Shown here: piece by piece, positions 44,902 to 51,726 of the stretch | How the letters are laid out: the number at the start of each line of letters is the position of its first letter | Numbering within the stretch: position 1 is the first letter of the stretch | Assembly: GCA_030433335.1 (NCBI GenBank) | Contig: JAUILL010000018.1 | Span: forward strand, 1-64,000 | DNA: 64,000 bases | Reading direction: 5' to 3' | DNA from: Alphaproteobacteria bacterium | Lineage (GTDB): Bacteria; Pseudomonadota; Alphaproteobacteria; Rhodobacterales; Rhodobacteraceae | Program-made: the position numbers and the translations under genes | Notes under the pieces: generated by a model | The model's database searches: none | What the model was told of the DNA's origin: nothing | Seen by the model: the letters and a program-made list of their open reading frames with translations, nothing else

Positions 44902-45405
44902 ATGCTGGGATATGTTGTGGGGCAAGGGCGCGGGGACGCGGACCGGTGCTTGGTCAAAGTGTCCGAGATGCTGCGCGAAGCCGGTGTGAAAATGGCGGGA
45001 GCGGTTCAGTTCAATATCGAGACCGAGCCAGCCTACAAATGCCAGATGGACCTGCACATCCTGACCGGATCGGACGTGGTGCGGATCTCTCAGGACCTTG
45101 GGGCGCTGTCTCAGGGCTGCCGTCTGGACCCCGAGGGGCTGGAGCGTGCGGTGGGGCTGGTGGCCAGTGCGCTGGAGGCTGATCCGCAGGTGATGATCCT
45201 GAATAAATTCGGAAAACAAGAGCTGGACGGCCGCGGGTTCCGTCCCGTGATCGGCGAGGCTTTGACCCGAGGCATCCCCGTTCTGACCGCCGTGGCACCG
45301 GGCAATGTCGAGGGCTTCCGCACCTTTGCCGATGATCTGGGCCAAGAGCTGCCCGCCGACCCAGAGGTTGTGCTGGAATGGGTGCAGTCCCTGTTGAACG
45401 GGTGA
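44902..45405 (+). CDS. DUF2478 protein, P-loop-like, associated with Mo/W transport
   Basis: This protein of 167 residues is recognised as DUF2478, a family found beside molybdate or tungstate genes. It has a Rossmann/P-loop-like alternation (GYVVGQGRGDADRCL, VMILNKFGKQELDGRGF, IPVLTAVAP), but the Walker A motif is degenerate. Two Cys (about 48 in YKCQMD and 72 in SQGCRLD) could bind metal. A regulatory or nucleotide-sensing role for the tungstate system is inference. A good AAGGGGGAGG site precedes the ATG. The tup operon begins 108 bp downstream. Confidence 0.85.
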   Translation: MLGYVVGQGRGDADRCLVKVSEMLREAGVKMAGAVQFNIETEPAYKCQMDLHILTGSDVVRISQDLGALSQGCRLDPEGLERAVGLVASALEADPQVMILNKFGKQELDGRGFRPVIGEALTRGIPVLTAVAPGNVEGFRTFADDLGQELPADPEVVLEWVQSLLNG

Positions 45406-45408
45406 TGT

Positions 45409-45421
45409 GGACATTTTGTCC
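45409..45421. promoter_or_regulatory. Palindrome GGACATTTTGTCC upstream of the tungstate operon
   Basis: The 13-bp inverted repeat GGACA-TTT-TGTCC starts 4 bp after the DUF2478 stop and 93 bp before tupB. The identical sequence occurs at 53868-53880 in the promoter region of the periplasmic formate dehydrogenase locus. A half site ATTTGTCC follows at 45444-45451. Confidence 0.6.
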
Positions 45422-45443
45422 CTGACTTTTTCCATGACCCTCA

Positions 45444-45451
45444 ATTTGTCC
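45444..45451. promoter_or_regulatory. Half site ATTTGTCC of the tup palindrome
   Basis: ATTTGTCC (the reverse complement of GGACAAAT) lies 22 bp after the palindrome. The same 8-mer occurs at 53825-53832 near the other copy of the palindrome, in the opposite arrangement. Confidence 0.4.
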
Positions 45452-45513
45452 GTTTTTCCGGTTTTCTCGGGGTGTTACGCCCTTTGGACTAACAACGCAT
45501 GGTGTGACGGAAG

Positions 45514-46218
45514 ATGAATTCGATCGGAGAAGGTTTGTGGCAGGCGGCGCGACTCGTCGTGACGCTGGACCCTGATCTGGTCGAGATCACCGCGCTGTCC
45601 TTGCGCGTGTCTTTGGGGGCAACCCTGGTGGCGTCCTGCATCGGGCTGCCCTTGGGGGCGTGGCTGGCGGTGAACCGCTTTCCCGCCCGCCGGTTTGTAA
45701 TCGCGATCCTGAACGCGCTGATGGGGCTGCCGCCGGTGGTGGTGGGTCTGATCGTCTATGTGCTGTTCTCGCGCTCTGGCCCTTTGGGCGTGTTGGGGCT
45801 GTTGTTTACCCCGACGGCCATGGTCATCGCGCAGGTCATCATCATCACACCGATCATCGCGTCGGTCGCCCATCAGGCGATCCGCGATTTGTGGGCCGAC
45901 TACCATGACTTGCTGATTTCGCTGCAAGCCACCCGCCTGCAACGGATCAAGACCCTGCTCTGGGACGGGCGCCGCGCGTTGATGACGGCCTCTCTCGCCG
46001 GTTTCGGCCGCGCAATTGGCGAAGTCGGCGCGATCATGATCGTTGGCGGCAACATCGACCACGCCACCCGCGTCCTGACCACCGCCATCGCGCTGGAAAC
46101 CGGCAAGGGAGAGTTCGACATGGCGTTGGCCTTGGGCTTTGTCCTGATCGGGCTGGCGATCCTTGTGAACCTCGGGCTGCATTTCATCAGCCGGACCGAA
46201 CGGGGCGCGCGCTGGTGA
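45514..46218 (+). CDS. tupB: Tungstate ABC transporter permease
   Basis: This permease of 234 residues has about five membrane segments and an EAA-type loop (DLLISLQATRLQRIKTLLWDGRRALMTASLAG, quoted in part). It matches the TupB/ModB family. The GRAIGEVGAIMIVGGNIDHATRVLTTAIALE stretch is typical of TupB. It opens the tup operon, which is unusual in placing the binding protein last. It overlaps tupC by 4 bp. Confidence 0.92.
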   Translation: MNSIGEGLWQAARLVVTLDPDLVEITALSLRVSLGATLVASCIGLPLGAWLAVNRFPARRFVIAILNALMGLPPVVVGLIVYVLFSRSGPLGVLGLLFTPTAMVIAQVIIITPIIASVAHQAIRDLWADYHDLLISLQATRLQRIKTLLWDGRRALMTASLAGFGRAIGEVGAIMIVGGNIDHATRVLTTAIALETGKGEFDMALALGFVLIGLAILVNLGLHFISRTERGARW

Positions 46219-46922
46219 GCGGTTGGGTCTCCCTGTCCGGCGTGACCGTGCGCCGCCGTGGCCGCACCATTCTGGGGCCGCTGGATGCCACCCTGAACGG
46301 CGGCGGGCTGACGATTCTGATGGGGCCGAACGGGGCGGGCAAAACGACCCTCTTGCGTGTCCTGCACGGGCTGGAGCGCGTGAACACCGGCGATGTCCAT
46401 TGGACCGATCCAAAGGACGCGGACGGCCGCAGTCAGGGCTTTGTGTTCCAGACGCCGGTGCTGATGCGCCGCTCTGTGCTGGACTGTATCGCCTATCCCT
46501 TGTTGCTGGACGGCGTCAGCCGGACGCAGGCCCGCGAACAGGCCCGCGCCCATGCGGCCGAGGTCGGGCTGACCGTGAACCTCGATCAGGCGGTGACTTT
46601 CCTGTCCGGGGGCGAGAAGCAGAAAATGGCGCTGGCCCGCGCCCTGATGCGCCGCCCGCGCATTCTGTTTCTGGACGAGCCTTGCGCCAACCTCGATGGC
46701 CGCTCGGTCAAGGAAATCGAAGAAATCCTCCACCGGATCAAGGCTGGTGGCACCCGCATCCTGATGTCCACCCACGATATGGGGCAGGCGCGCAGGCTGG
46801 CGGATGATGTGCTTTTCCTCCACGCAGGCAAGCTGGTGGAGCAATCAAACGGGGACGACTTTTTCCGGTCGCCCCGCACGGCCGAGGCAAAGGCCTATCT
46901 CAAGGGAGAGATTTTACTATGA
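46215..46922 (+). CDS. tupC: Tungstate ABC transporter ATP-binding protein
   Basis: This ATPase of 235 residues has Walker A GPNGAGKTTL (about 36-45), signature LSGGEKQKMALARAL, Walker B ILFLDEPCANLD and the switch His in STHDMGQAR. There is no C-terminal TOBE/Mop domain, so, unlike ModC, it does not itself bind oxyanion there. It overlaps tupB and tupA by 4 bp each. Confidence 0.94.
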   Translation: MSGWVSLSGVTVRRRGRTILGPLDATLNGGGLTILMGPNGAGKTTLLRVLHGLERVNTGDVHWTDPKDADGRSQGFVFQTPVLMRRSVLDCIAYPLLLDGVSRTQAREQARAHAAEVGLTVNLDQAVTFLSGGEKQKMALARALMRRPRILFLDEPCANLDGRSVKEIEEILHRIKAGGTRILMSTHDMGQARRLADDVLFLHAGKLVEQSNGDDFFRSPRTAEAKAYLKGEILL

Positions 46923-47722
46923 CGTTCAAGTCCATTGTTCTGGGCACTGTTGCGGCCCTGTTGACCACCACCGCGGCCATGGCCGAGGAAATGAAAATGG
47001 CGGTCACCACGTCGTTCGCGAACTCGGGTCTGGCGGATGTTCTGCTGCCCAAGGTCAAAGAGGACACCGGCATCGACGTGCAACTGCTGATCGTCGGCAC
47101 CGGTCAGGCGCTGGCACTGGGCGCAGCCGGTGACGTGGACGCGGTTCTGGTGCATTCGAGAGCCGCCGAAGAGAAATGGCTGGCCGAGGGCAACGGCACC
47201 CACCGCACCGAGATCATGTACAACGATTTTGTCTTTGTCGGCCCGCAAGAAGATCCGGCGAAAGCTGGTGGGGCCGAGACTGCAACCGGCGCACTTCAGG
47301 CGATTGCGGGCGCAGAAGCCCCCTTTGTCAGCCGCGGCGATGACAGCGGCACGCACAAGATGGAACTGCGTCTGTGGAAAGCAGCAGATGTGACCCCCGA
47401 GGGCGACTGGTACAAAGCGGTTGGCCAAGGCATGGGCGCGGCGCTGAACACCGCGTCGGGCATGAACGCTTACATCATGTCGGACCGCGCCAGCTGGCTG
47501 AAGTTCGCGAACAAGGGCGATCTGGGTATCGTCTTCGAAGGTGATCCGGTGCTGTTCAACCAATACGCCTACCTGCCTGTGAACCCCGAAAAGCATCCCC
47601 ACGTGAAAACGGATCTCGTGAACCAGCTCGAAGCATGGCTGCTCAGCGACAAAGCCGAAGAGTTGATCAACGCCTACACCATCGCGGACCAGCAACTCTT
47701 CGTCTACAACGCGGCTGAGTGA
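46919..47722 (+). CDS. tupA: Tungstate-binding periplasmic protein
   Basis: This binding protein of 267 residues has a signal peptide ending TAAMAEE (about residue 22). The mature N-terminus carries the TupA ligand motif TTSFANSGLADVLLPK and then GTGQALALGAAGDVDAVLVH. A SRGDDSGTHKME segment supplies further oxyanion contacts. TupA proteins bind tungstate with much higher affinity than molybdate, so the formate dehydrogenases here may use tungsten. Molybdate cannot be excluded. It is the last gene of the operon and is followed by a strong terminator. Confidence 0.93.
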   Translation: MTFKSIVLGTVAALLTTTAAMAEEMKMAVTTSFANSGLADVLLPKVKEDTGIDVQLLIVGTGQALALGAAGDVDAVLVHSRAAEEKWLAEGNGTHRTEIMYNDFVFVGPQEDPAKAGGAETATGALQAIAGAEAPFVSRGDDSGTHKMELRLWKAADVTPEGDWYKAVGQGMGAALNTASGMNAYIMSDRASWLKFANKGDLGIVFEGDPVLFNQYAYLPVNPEKHPHVKTDLVNQLEAWLLSDKAEELINAYTIADQQLFVYNAAE

Positions 47723-47743
47723 TCAAACCGCTCTGGTGAAATG

Positions 47744-47777
47744 AAAGCAGCGCCTCTGTCGGGCGCTGCTTTTGGTT
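47744..47777. terminator. Bidirectional terminator between tupA and cytochrome b561
   Basis: AAAGCAGCGCC (47744-47754) pairs with GGCGCTGCTTT (47762-47772), an 11-bp stem with A residues on one side and T residues on the other. It is placed between convergent genes and abuts the stop of the cytochrome gene. Confidence 0.88.
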
Positions 47778-48313
47778 TAGCTGGTCATGCGCTGGAGTGC
47801 GCCATCCCGCCGCCACAGGTGGTGCCACCCCACAGCCATCGCGATGTGGCCCAAGACGATCAGCGCCAGTATCCAACCCAGTTCACCGTGGAATTCAGAA
47901 GGGGCCTGCATCCACGCGATCTCTGACTCTCGGGCGGGGAAGATGGTCATGCCGAAATAGCTCAGCCCACGGTCGCTGCCGGCAGCGGCAAGAATGCGCG
48001 TGCCGGGCACGATAACCATCAGCGCGTACAACACCACATGTCCGGCCTGCGCCGCTGCGCCTATGGCTCCGCTGTGTTCGGGGCGGCGCTGCAGGTTGAT
48101 GAAACCCCAGACCCCGCGCAAGAGAACCAGAATGAACAGGGTAATCCCCAAGTCTACGTGGTAGCTCCAGAGCGTTTCGCGCAGGGCATTCTCGCGGGGC
48201 AGCGCCCAATGGGCGGCGGCTGAGGCGAATTGTGCCAAGAAAAGAAGAGCCATGCCCCAATGAAGGGCGCGACTGATCAAGCCATAGCGGCTAGGGGTGT
48301 CCTGTAGGTGCAT
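47777..48313 (-). CDS. Cytochrome b561-type membrane protein
   Basis: This protein of 178 residues has four membrane segments and the haem-binding His pattern of bacterial cytochrome b561: RALHWGMALLF (first His), YHVDLGITLF (second), HVVLYALM (third) and FHGELGWILALIVLGHIAMAVGWHHL at the end (in part). Such proteins oxidise quinol or dispose of superoxide electrons. The role here is unknown; it lies between the tup and the Mrp blocks on the opposite strand. Confidence 0.92.
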   Translation of the reverse strand: MHLQDTPSRYGLISRALHWGMALLFLAQFASAAAHWALPRENALRETLWSYHVDLGITLFILVLLRGVWGFINLQRRPEHSGAIGAAAQAGHVVLYALMVIVPGTRILAAAGSDRGLSYFGMTIFPARESEIAWMQAPSEFHGELGWILALIVLGHIAMAVGWHHLWRRDGALQRMTS

Positions 48314-48314
48314 C

Positions 48315-48390
48315 GTTGCTCCGATCTAAATCACTATCGTCAGAGCAACTGTGCACACGCAGCATTCGTTCCGCAAAGGATTGTGCGGAA
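48315..48390. repeat. Two inverted repeats upstream of the cytochrome b561 gene
   Basis: GTTGCTC (48315-48321) and GAGCAAC (48343-48349) form a spaced dyad. TTCCGCA (48369-48375) and TGCGGAA (48384-48390) form a second. Both lie in the 124-bp gap between the cytochrome gene and the DUF6505 gene and could be regulatory sites or a weak terminator for DUF6505. Confidence 0.35.
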
Positions 48391-48437
48391 AGACACAGGA
48401 CTGTGTTCTGCTGTGAAAACAAGTGGGTGCGCAGAAT

Positions 48438-48935
48438 TTAGTGGCTGTGTCCGTGGTCGTCGTCCAGTGATCCGTGGATGGCGAACTGCTCGAGCCCCGC
48501 ATCGTTGGGCTCGATAAACCGGAACTCTTCGCGCACGCCTGCGTCTGTCAGGGACCGCGCTACGGTCAGCACGATATTCGGGCTGTGGTCCGCGCAGAGT
48601 TCGGCCATCTGGGATAGCTCTTCCTGAGCCACGGGCAGGGCGGCCTCAATGCTGGGGGCGCCGTAGACCTGTACGAAATGTTCGGCGAGTGACTGGGCCA
48701 GCGCGTCGTATTCGGCCTGCTCGATCTGGGTCACGGCCACGAATGTCACGCGGCCAAAGGTTTCGAGCCCCAGCCAGCCGTTCGCAAAGGCTTGGCGCGC
48801 TTTGCCGACCAGATCACCCTCGCCCCAGTTGGAGAACTCGAAGCCCCCCGAAATGCACCATTCTCCCGTCCGCGCAGGGCAGTGGAAGACGTTGCGGTCG
48901 CTTTCGTCAAAGTGGATCGCGCGGGCAAGGTACAT
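48438..48935 (-). CDS. DUF6505 family protein
   Basis: This soluble protein of 165 residues is recognised as DUF6505, a small family seen in alphaproteobacterial formate dehydrogenase regions. It starts MYLARAIHFDESDRNVF and has a His-rich tail (DDDHGHSH) that could bind metal. Function is unknown. It is 1 bp after the ligase-like gene, at the end of a four-gene operon with DUF6494, Mrp and DUF4444. Confidence 0.8.
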   Translation of the reverse strand: MYLARAIHFDESDRNVFHCPARTGEWCISGGFEFSNWGEGDLVGKARQAFANGWLGLETFGRVTFVAVTQIEQAEYDALAQSLAEHFVQVYGAPSIEAALPVAQEELSQMAELCADHSPNIVLTVARSLTDAGVREEFRFIEPNDAGLEQFAIHGSLDDDHGHSH

Positions 48936-48936
48936 G

Positions 48937-49668
48937 TCAGACCCTTTCGGCCAAGGTGGTCAGGGGGATCAGGCGGGTGTCCTCGCCTGTTTTCAGGATC
49001 ATCCCGAAGTTTTCGTCAACGCCAAGGAACCGACCGCCGATCCGTTCGCCGGGCAGGGTCACTGCGGTCTCGTCGCCAAGCTGCCAGACCAGCCCACGCC
49101 ATTCGCGGTAGAGCGTTTTCAGCCCGTTCGGGTGCTCAAGTTCGTTCAGCCAGATCAGGGAATGCTTGGACCAGCCTTCCAACAGGTCGATGGCGTCCAC
49201 TTCGCCCGCGCCCTCTTGGTCGAGGGCGGTCCAGTCGGGGGTTTCACCGGGCTCAATCTCGGCCTTGTCTGGCAGGCGCATGGTCAGTTCCAGCGAGATG
49301 ATCAGCCAATCGGGCGTCTCGTCAGGGTTCTGGGTGCTGGAATAAAGACGCATGCCCCCCGCGTGCCCGCCGTTCAGACGGATGCCGCCCGCCCATTCCA
49401 GATGGACAGCGGTTTCTGGCGGGACCAGCACGCCAAGGGCGTTTTGCAGACCCACGCCGCAGGCGACCAGCGCGGAGGCGGCATGGGACAGGGGCGTTTC
49501 GGGGGCCAGTACCAGCGCGGCGCGCATCCGGTCGTCGGTCAAGGACCAGACCAGAAGGCCCGCGTCGGTACCCCGCTGCGCCTCGGCAGTGGCGATGGTC
49601 AGAGGGTTGGCCGGACCAGCGGCCATCCCCTTGATCAAAGGCGGAAACTGAGGCGCAACGCGGATCAT
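48937..49668 (-). CDS. Biotin/lipoate-protein-ligase-like protein (DUF4444)
   Basis: This protein of 243 residues has a BirA/LplA-like core: GGIRLNGGHAGGMRL resembles the substrate/ATP loop, and LIISLELTMRL a central strand. A C-terminal SH3-like part (about 195-240, GERIGGRFLGVDENFGMILKTGE in part) corresponds to DUF4444. The GRGRRGR ligase signature of BirA is absent, so it may have lost ligase chemistry or use another acceptor. It overlaps mrp by 4 bp. Confidence 0.82.
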   Translation of the reverse strand: MIRVAPQFPPLIKGMAAGPANPLTIATAEAQRGTDAGLLVWSLTDDRMRAALVLAPETPLSHAASALVACGVGLQNALGVLVPPETAVHLEWAGGIRLNGGHAGGMRLYSSTQNPDETPDWLIISLELTMRLPDKAEIEPGETPDWTALDQEGAGEVDAIDLLEGWSKHSLIWLNELEHPNGLKTLYREWRGLVWQLGDETAVTLPGERIGGRFLGVDENFGMILKTGEDTRLIPLTTLAERV

Positions 49669-50729
49669 GCGCGGTTGTCCGCGATCAGTTGCTTGGCGAT
49701 CCCGCGGAAGACTTGAGCCTGCGGGCTGTCGGGCTGGCTGACCACGATGGGCGCGCCGCCGTCGGATGCAGTGCGGATGTCCAGATGCAGCGGAACCTCG
49801 GCCAAGAGGGGCACGCCCATCTTCGCCGCCTCTTTCGCGACACCGCCGTGGCCAAAGATATGCTCTTCGTGGCCGCAGTTCGAACAGATGTGGGTGCTCA
49901 TGTTCTCGATCAGGCCAAAGATCGGGACGTTCAGCTTCTTGAACATGTCGATCCCTTTGCGGGCGTCGAGCAGGGCGATGTCCTGCGGGGTCGAGACCAC
50001 GATCGCGCCGTTCAGGTTGGTCTTTTGCGCAAGGGTCATCTGCACGTCACCGGTGCCCGGCGGCAGGTCGACGATCAGCACGTCCAACGCGCTCCACTGC
50101 ACCTGAAACAGCATCTGTTGCAGGGCGCCCATCAGCATGGGGCCGCGCCACACAACCGCTTCGTCCTCTTGGATCATCAGACCCAGCGACATCATGGTGA
50201 CGCCGTGGTTGCGCAGGGGCAGGATGGTCTTGTTATCGGGGGACGCGGGGCGTCCAGTAACCCCCAGCATCCGCGGCTGGCTGGGGCCGTAGACGTCAGC
50301 GTCCAGCAGGCCGACCTTGCGACCCTCGGCGGCCAGGGCGGTGGCAAGGTTCGCGGACACGGTCGATTTGCCCACGCCGCCCTTACCAGAGGCGACGGCG
50401 ATGATGCGGGCCACACCTGGAATGGCCTCGGGTCCAGCGGGTTTGGGGCGGGCGGTGCCCTTCAGTTCCGGCGGCTTCGGCGCGGCAGAGTGCGCGGTCA
50501 TCGCGACCGAAACTTTGGCGATCCCCATGCCCTTCAGCTTGGCTTCGGCCTCGGCGCGGGCGGTTTCCAGAACCGATGCTTTGGCGGGATCAATCTCCAT
50601 CACAAAGCGGGCGCCGTTATCGTCTACGGTCAGGGCGCGGACCAGACCGGCCTCGACCAGATCTTTGCCGGTCACGGGGTCTTTGACAGTTTTCAGAACG
50701 TTCAGAACGTCCTCGCGGGTGACGCTCAT
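49665..50729 (-). CDS. mrp: Mrp/ApbC-family iron-sulfur cluster carrier ATPase
   Basis: This protein of 354 residues has an N-terminal DUF59/FeS-assembly domain (about 1-85), then a deviant P-loop KGGVGKST (about 115-122) and the CSNC motif that binds a bridging [4Fe-4S] cluster at the dimer interface. It delivers clusters to apo-proteins. Here it is in an operon with DUF6494, DUF4444 and DUF6505 and close to two formate dehydrogenases that each need several clusters, so a dedicated role is plausible. It overlaps DUF6494 by 4 bp. Confidence 0.94.
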   Translation of the reverse strand: MSVTREDVLNVLKTVKDPVTGKDLVEAGLVRALTVDDNGARFVMEIDPAKASVLETARAEAEAKLKGMGIAKVSVAMTAHSAAPKPPELKGTARPKPAGPEAIPGVARIIAVASGKGGVGKSTVSANLATALAAEGRKVGLLDADVYGPSQPRMLGVTGRPASPDNKTILPLRNHGVTMMSLGLMIQEDEAVVWRGPMLMGALQQMLFQVQWSALDVLIVDLPPGTGDVQMTLAQKTNLNGAIVVSTPQDIALLDARKGIDMFKKLNVPIFGLIENMSTHICSNCGHEEHIFGHGGVAKEAAKMGVPLLAEVPLHLDIRTASDGGAPIVVSQPDSPQAQVFRGIAKQLIADNRA

Positions 50730-50923
50730 GCTTGTTTTCCTTTGATTTCGCCGGTGACGACATGTTCGACACCCAGATCCTCGATGGTCAGGGTCATCTT
50801 CACGGCATGGGCCTTGGACGCATCCACACCCTCGGCGCGCAGGGCCTCTTCGATGGCCTGCTGCGAGGTCACACCGACCTGCTTGAGAAATTTGCGGATC
50901 GACATGTTCAGATCGTCATCCAT
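50726..50923 (-). CDS. DUF6494 family small protein
   Basis: This protein of 65 residues starts MDDDLNMSIRKFLKQVGVTSQQ and contains AHAVKMTLTIEDLGVEHVV. I recognise it as DUF6494, regularly encoded beside mrp. Function is unknown; its size suggests an adaptor. It is the first gene of the four-gene operon and is divergent from the cytochrome c gene, 62 bp away. Confidence 0.82.
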   Translation of the reverse strand: MDDDLNMSIRKFLKQVGVTSQQAIEEALRAEGVDASKAHAVKMTLTIEDLGVEHVVTGEIKGKQA

Positions 50924-50985
50924 TGGCGTCTCCTGTTTGTTTCAAATTCCGTTGACCCAAGGGCGCGGCAGTCCATACTTGGCCC

Positions 50986-51726
50986 ATGAAACGGACCACT
51001 GGAATACTGGCTGGCCTGATGCTGGCGGCGCTGATGATGCGCCCCGCCACGGCCCAAGAGCTGCGGACCTTTGGTTTGCAAGCTGATCCGGCGCTGCAAT
51101 CCTCGGGCTTGCTTGACTATATCCTGCCGCGCTTTGCCCTCAAGACCGGAAGGCGCGTTGACCCCGACTTGGCCTCTGATGTGGCCTTGGAGGCGGGTCT
51201 GGGGGCGCCGGTTTTCCAGTATGGTGACGCGATTTACGGCATCGACATGCTTACGGACAGCGATCCGGCGGCGAAGTTTGTGGATTGGTTGCGGTCTGAC
51301 GTCGGGATCAACACGGTACTGACCTATGCCGAGCAGAGCGGGGAGCCGTTCGCGGCTGTTGCTGTGCAGGCCGAAACCAAAGCGGTCGCCTTCGAGGGTG
51401 ATGTTGAAAAGGGCCGCGCGGTGGCAGGCAGCCACTGCACCCGTTGCCACAAAATCGCGCCCGAGGATCGCAGTTCCATCGGCTCGACCCCGTCCTTCAT
51501 GGCCCTCAAAGCGATACCCGACTGGGTGGACCGGTTCGCGCAGTTCTACCTCTTGAACCCGCACCCGTCCTTTATCCAGATCGAGGATATGACCGCCCCG
51601 TTCGATCCGCGCAGGCCGCCATCCCTCGTGCCGGTAGAGATCACCGTGGACGAGTTCAACGACCTGCTGGCCTATGTGCAGACGGTTCAGCCTGCGGACC
51701 TTGGGGCAGAGGTGCAGCATCAGTGA
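50986..51726 (+). CDS. c-type cytochrome with N-terminal TupA/PBP-like remnant
   Basis: This secreted protein of 246 residues has a signal peptide ending ATAQE (cleavage after about 23). A single haem site CTRCH lies at 151-155, with a Met-containing C-terminal part (FIQIEDMTAPF). Residues about 26-115 are not cytochrome: SSGLLDYILPRFALKTG parallels NSGLADVLLPKVKEDTG of TupA encoded 4 kb away, and AAKFVDWLRSDVGINTVLTY resembles the last helix of such binding proteins. The domain is only about 90 residues, so most of a binding protein is missing. It could sense oxyanion or act as an electron carrier for formate dehydrogenase; both are inference. It is convergent with the polyferredoxin gene, with a 7-bp overlap. 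Confidence 0.8.
   Translation: MKRTTGILAGLMLAALMMRPATAQELRTFGLQADPALQSSGLLDYILPRFALKTGRRVDPDLASDVALEAGLGAPVFQYGDAIYGIDMLTDSDPAAKFVDWLRSDVGINTVLTYAEQSGEPFAAVAVQAETKAVAFEGDVEKGRAVAGSHCTRCHKIAPEDRSSIGSTPSFMALKAIPDWVDRFAQFYLLNPHPSFIQIEDMTAPFDPRRPPSLVPVEITVDEFNDLLAYVQTVQPADLGAEVQHQ

Noticed and set aside
45406..45513. Molybdenum-cofactor riboswitch before the tup operon
   Set aside because: The 108-bp region is too short for the Moco RNA and I see no paired elements of it. The palindrome points to a protein operator instead.
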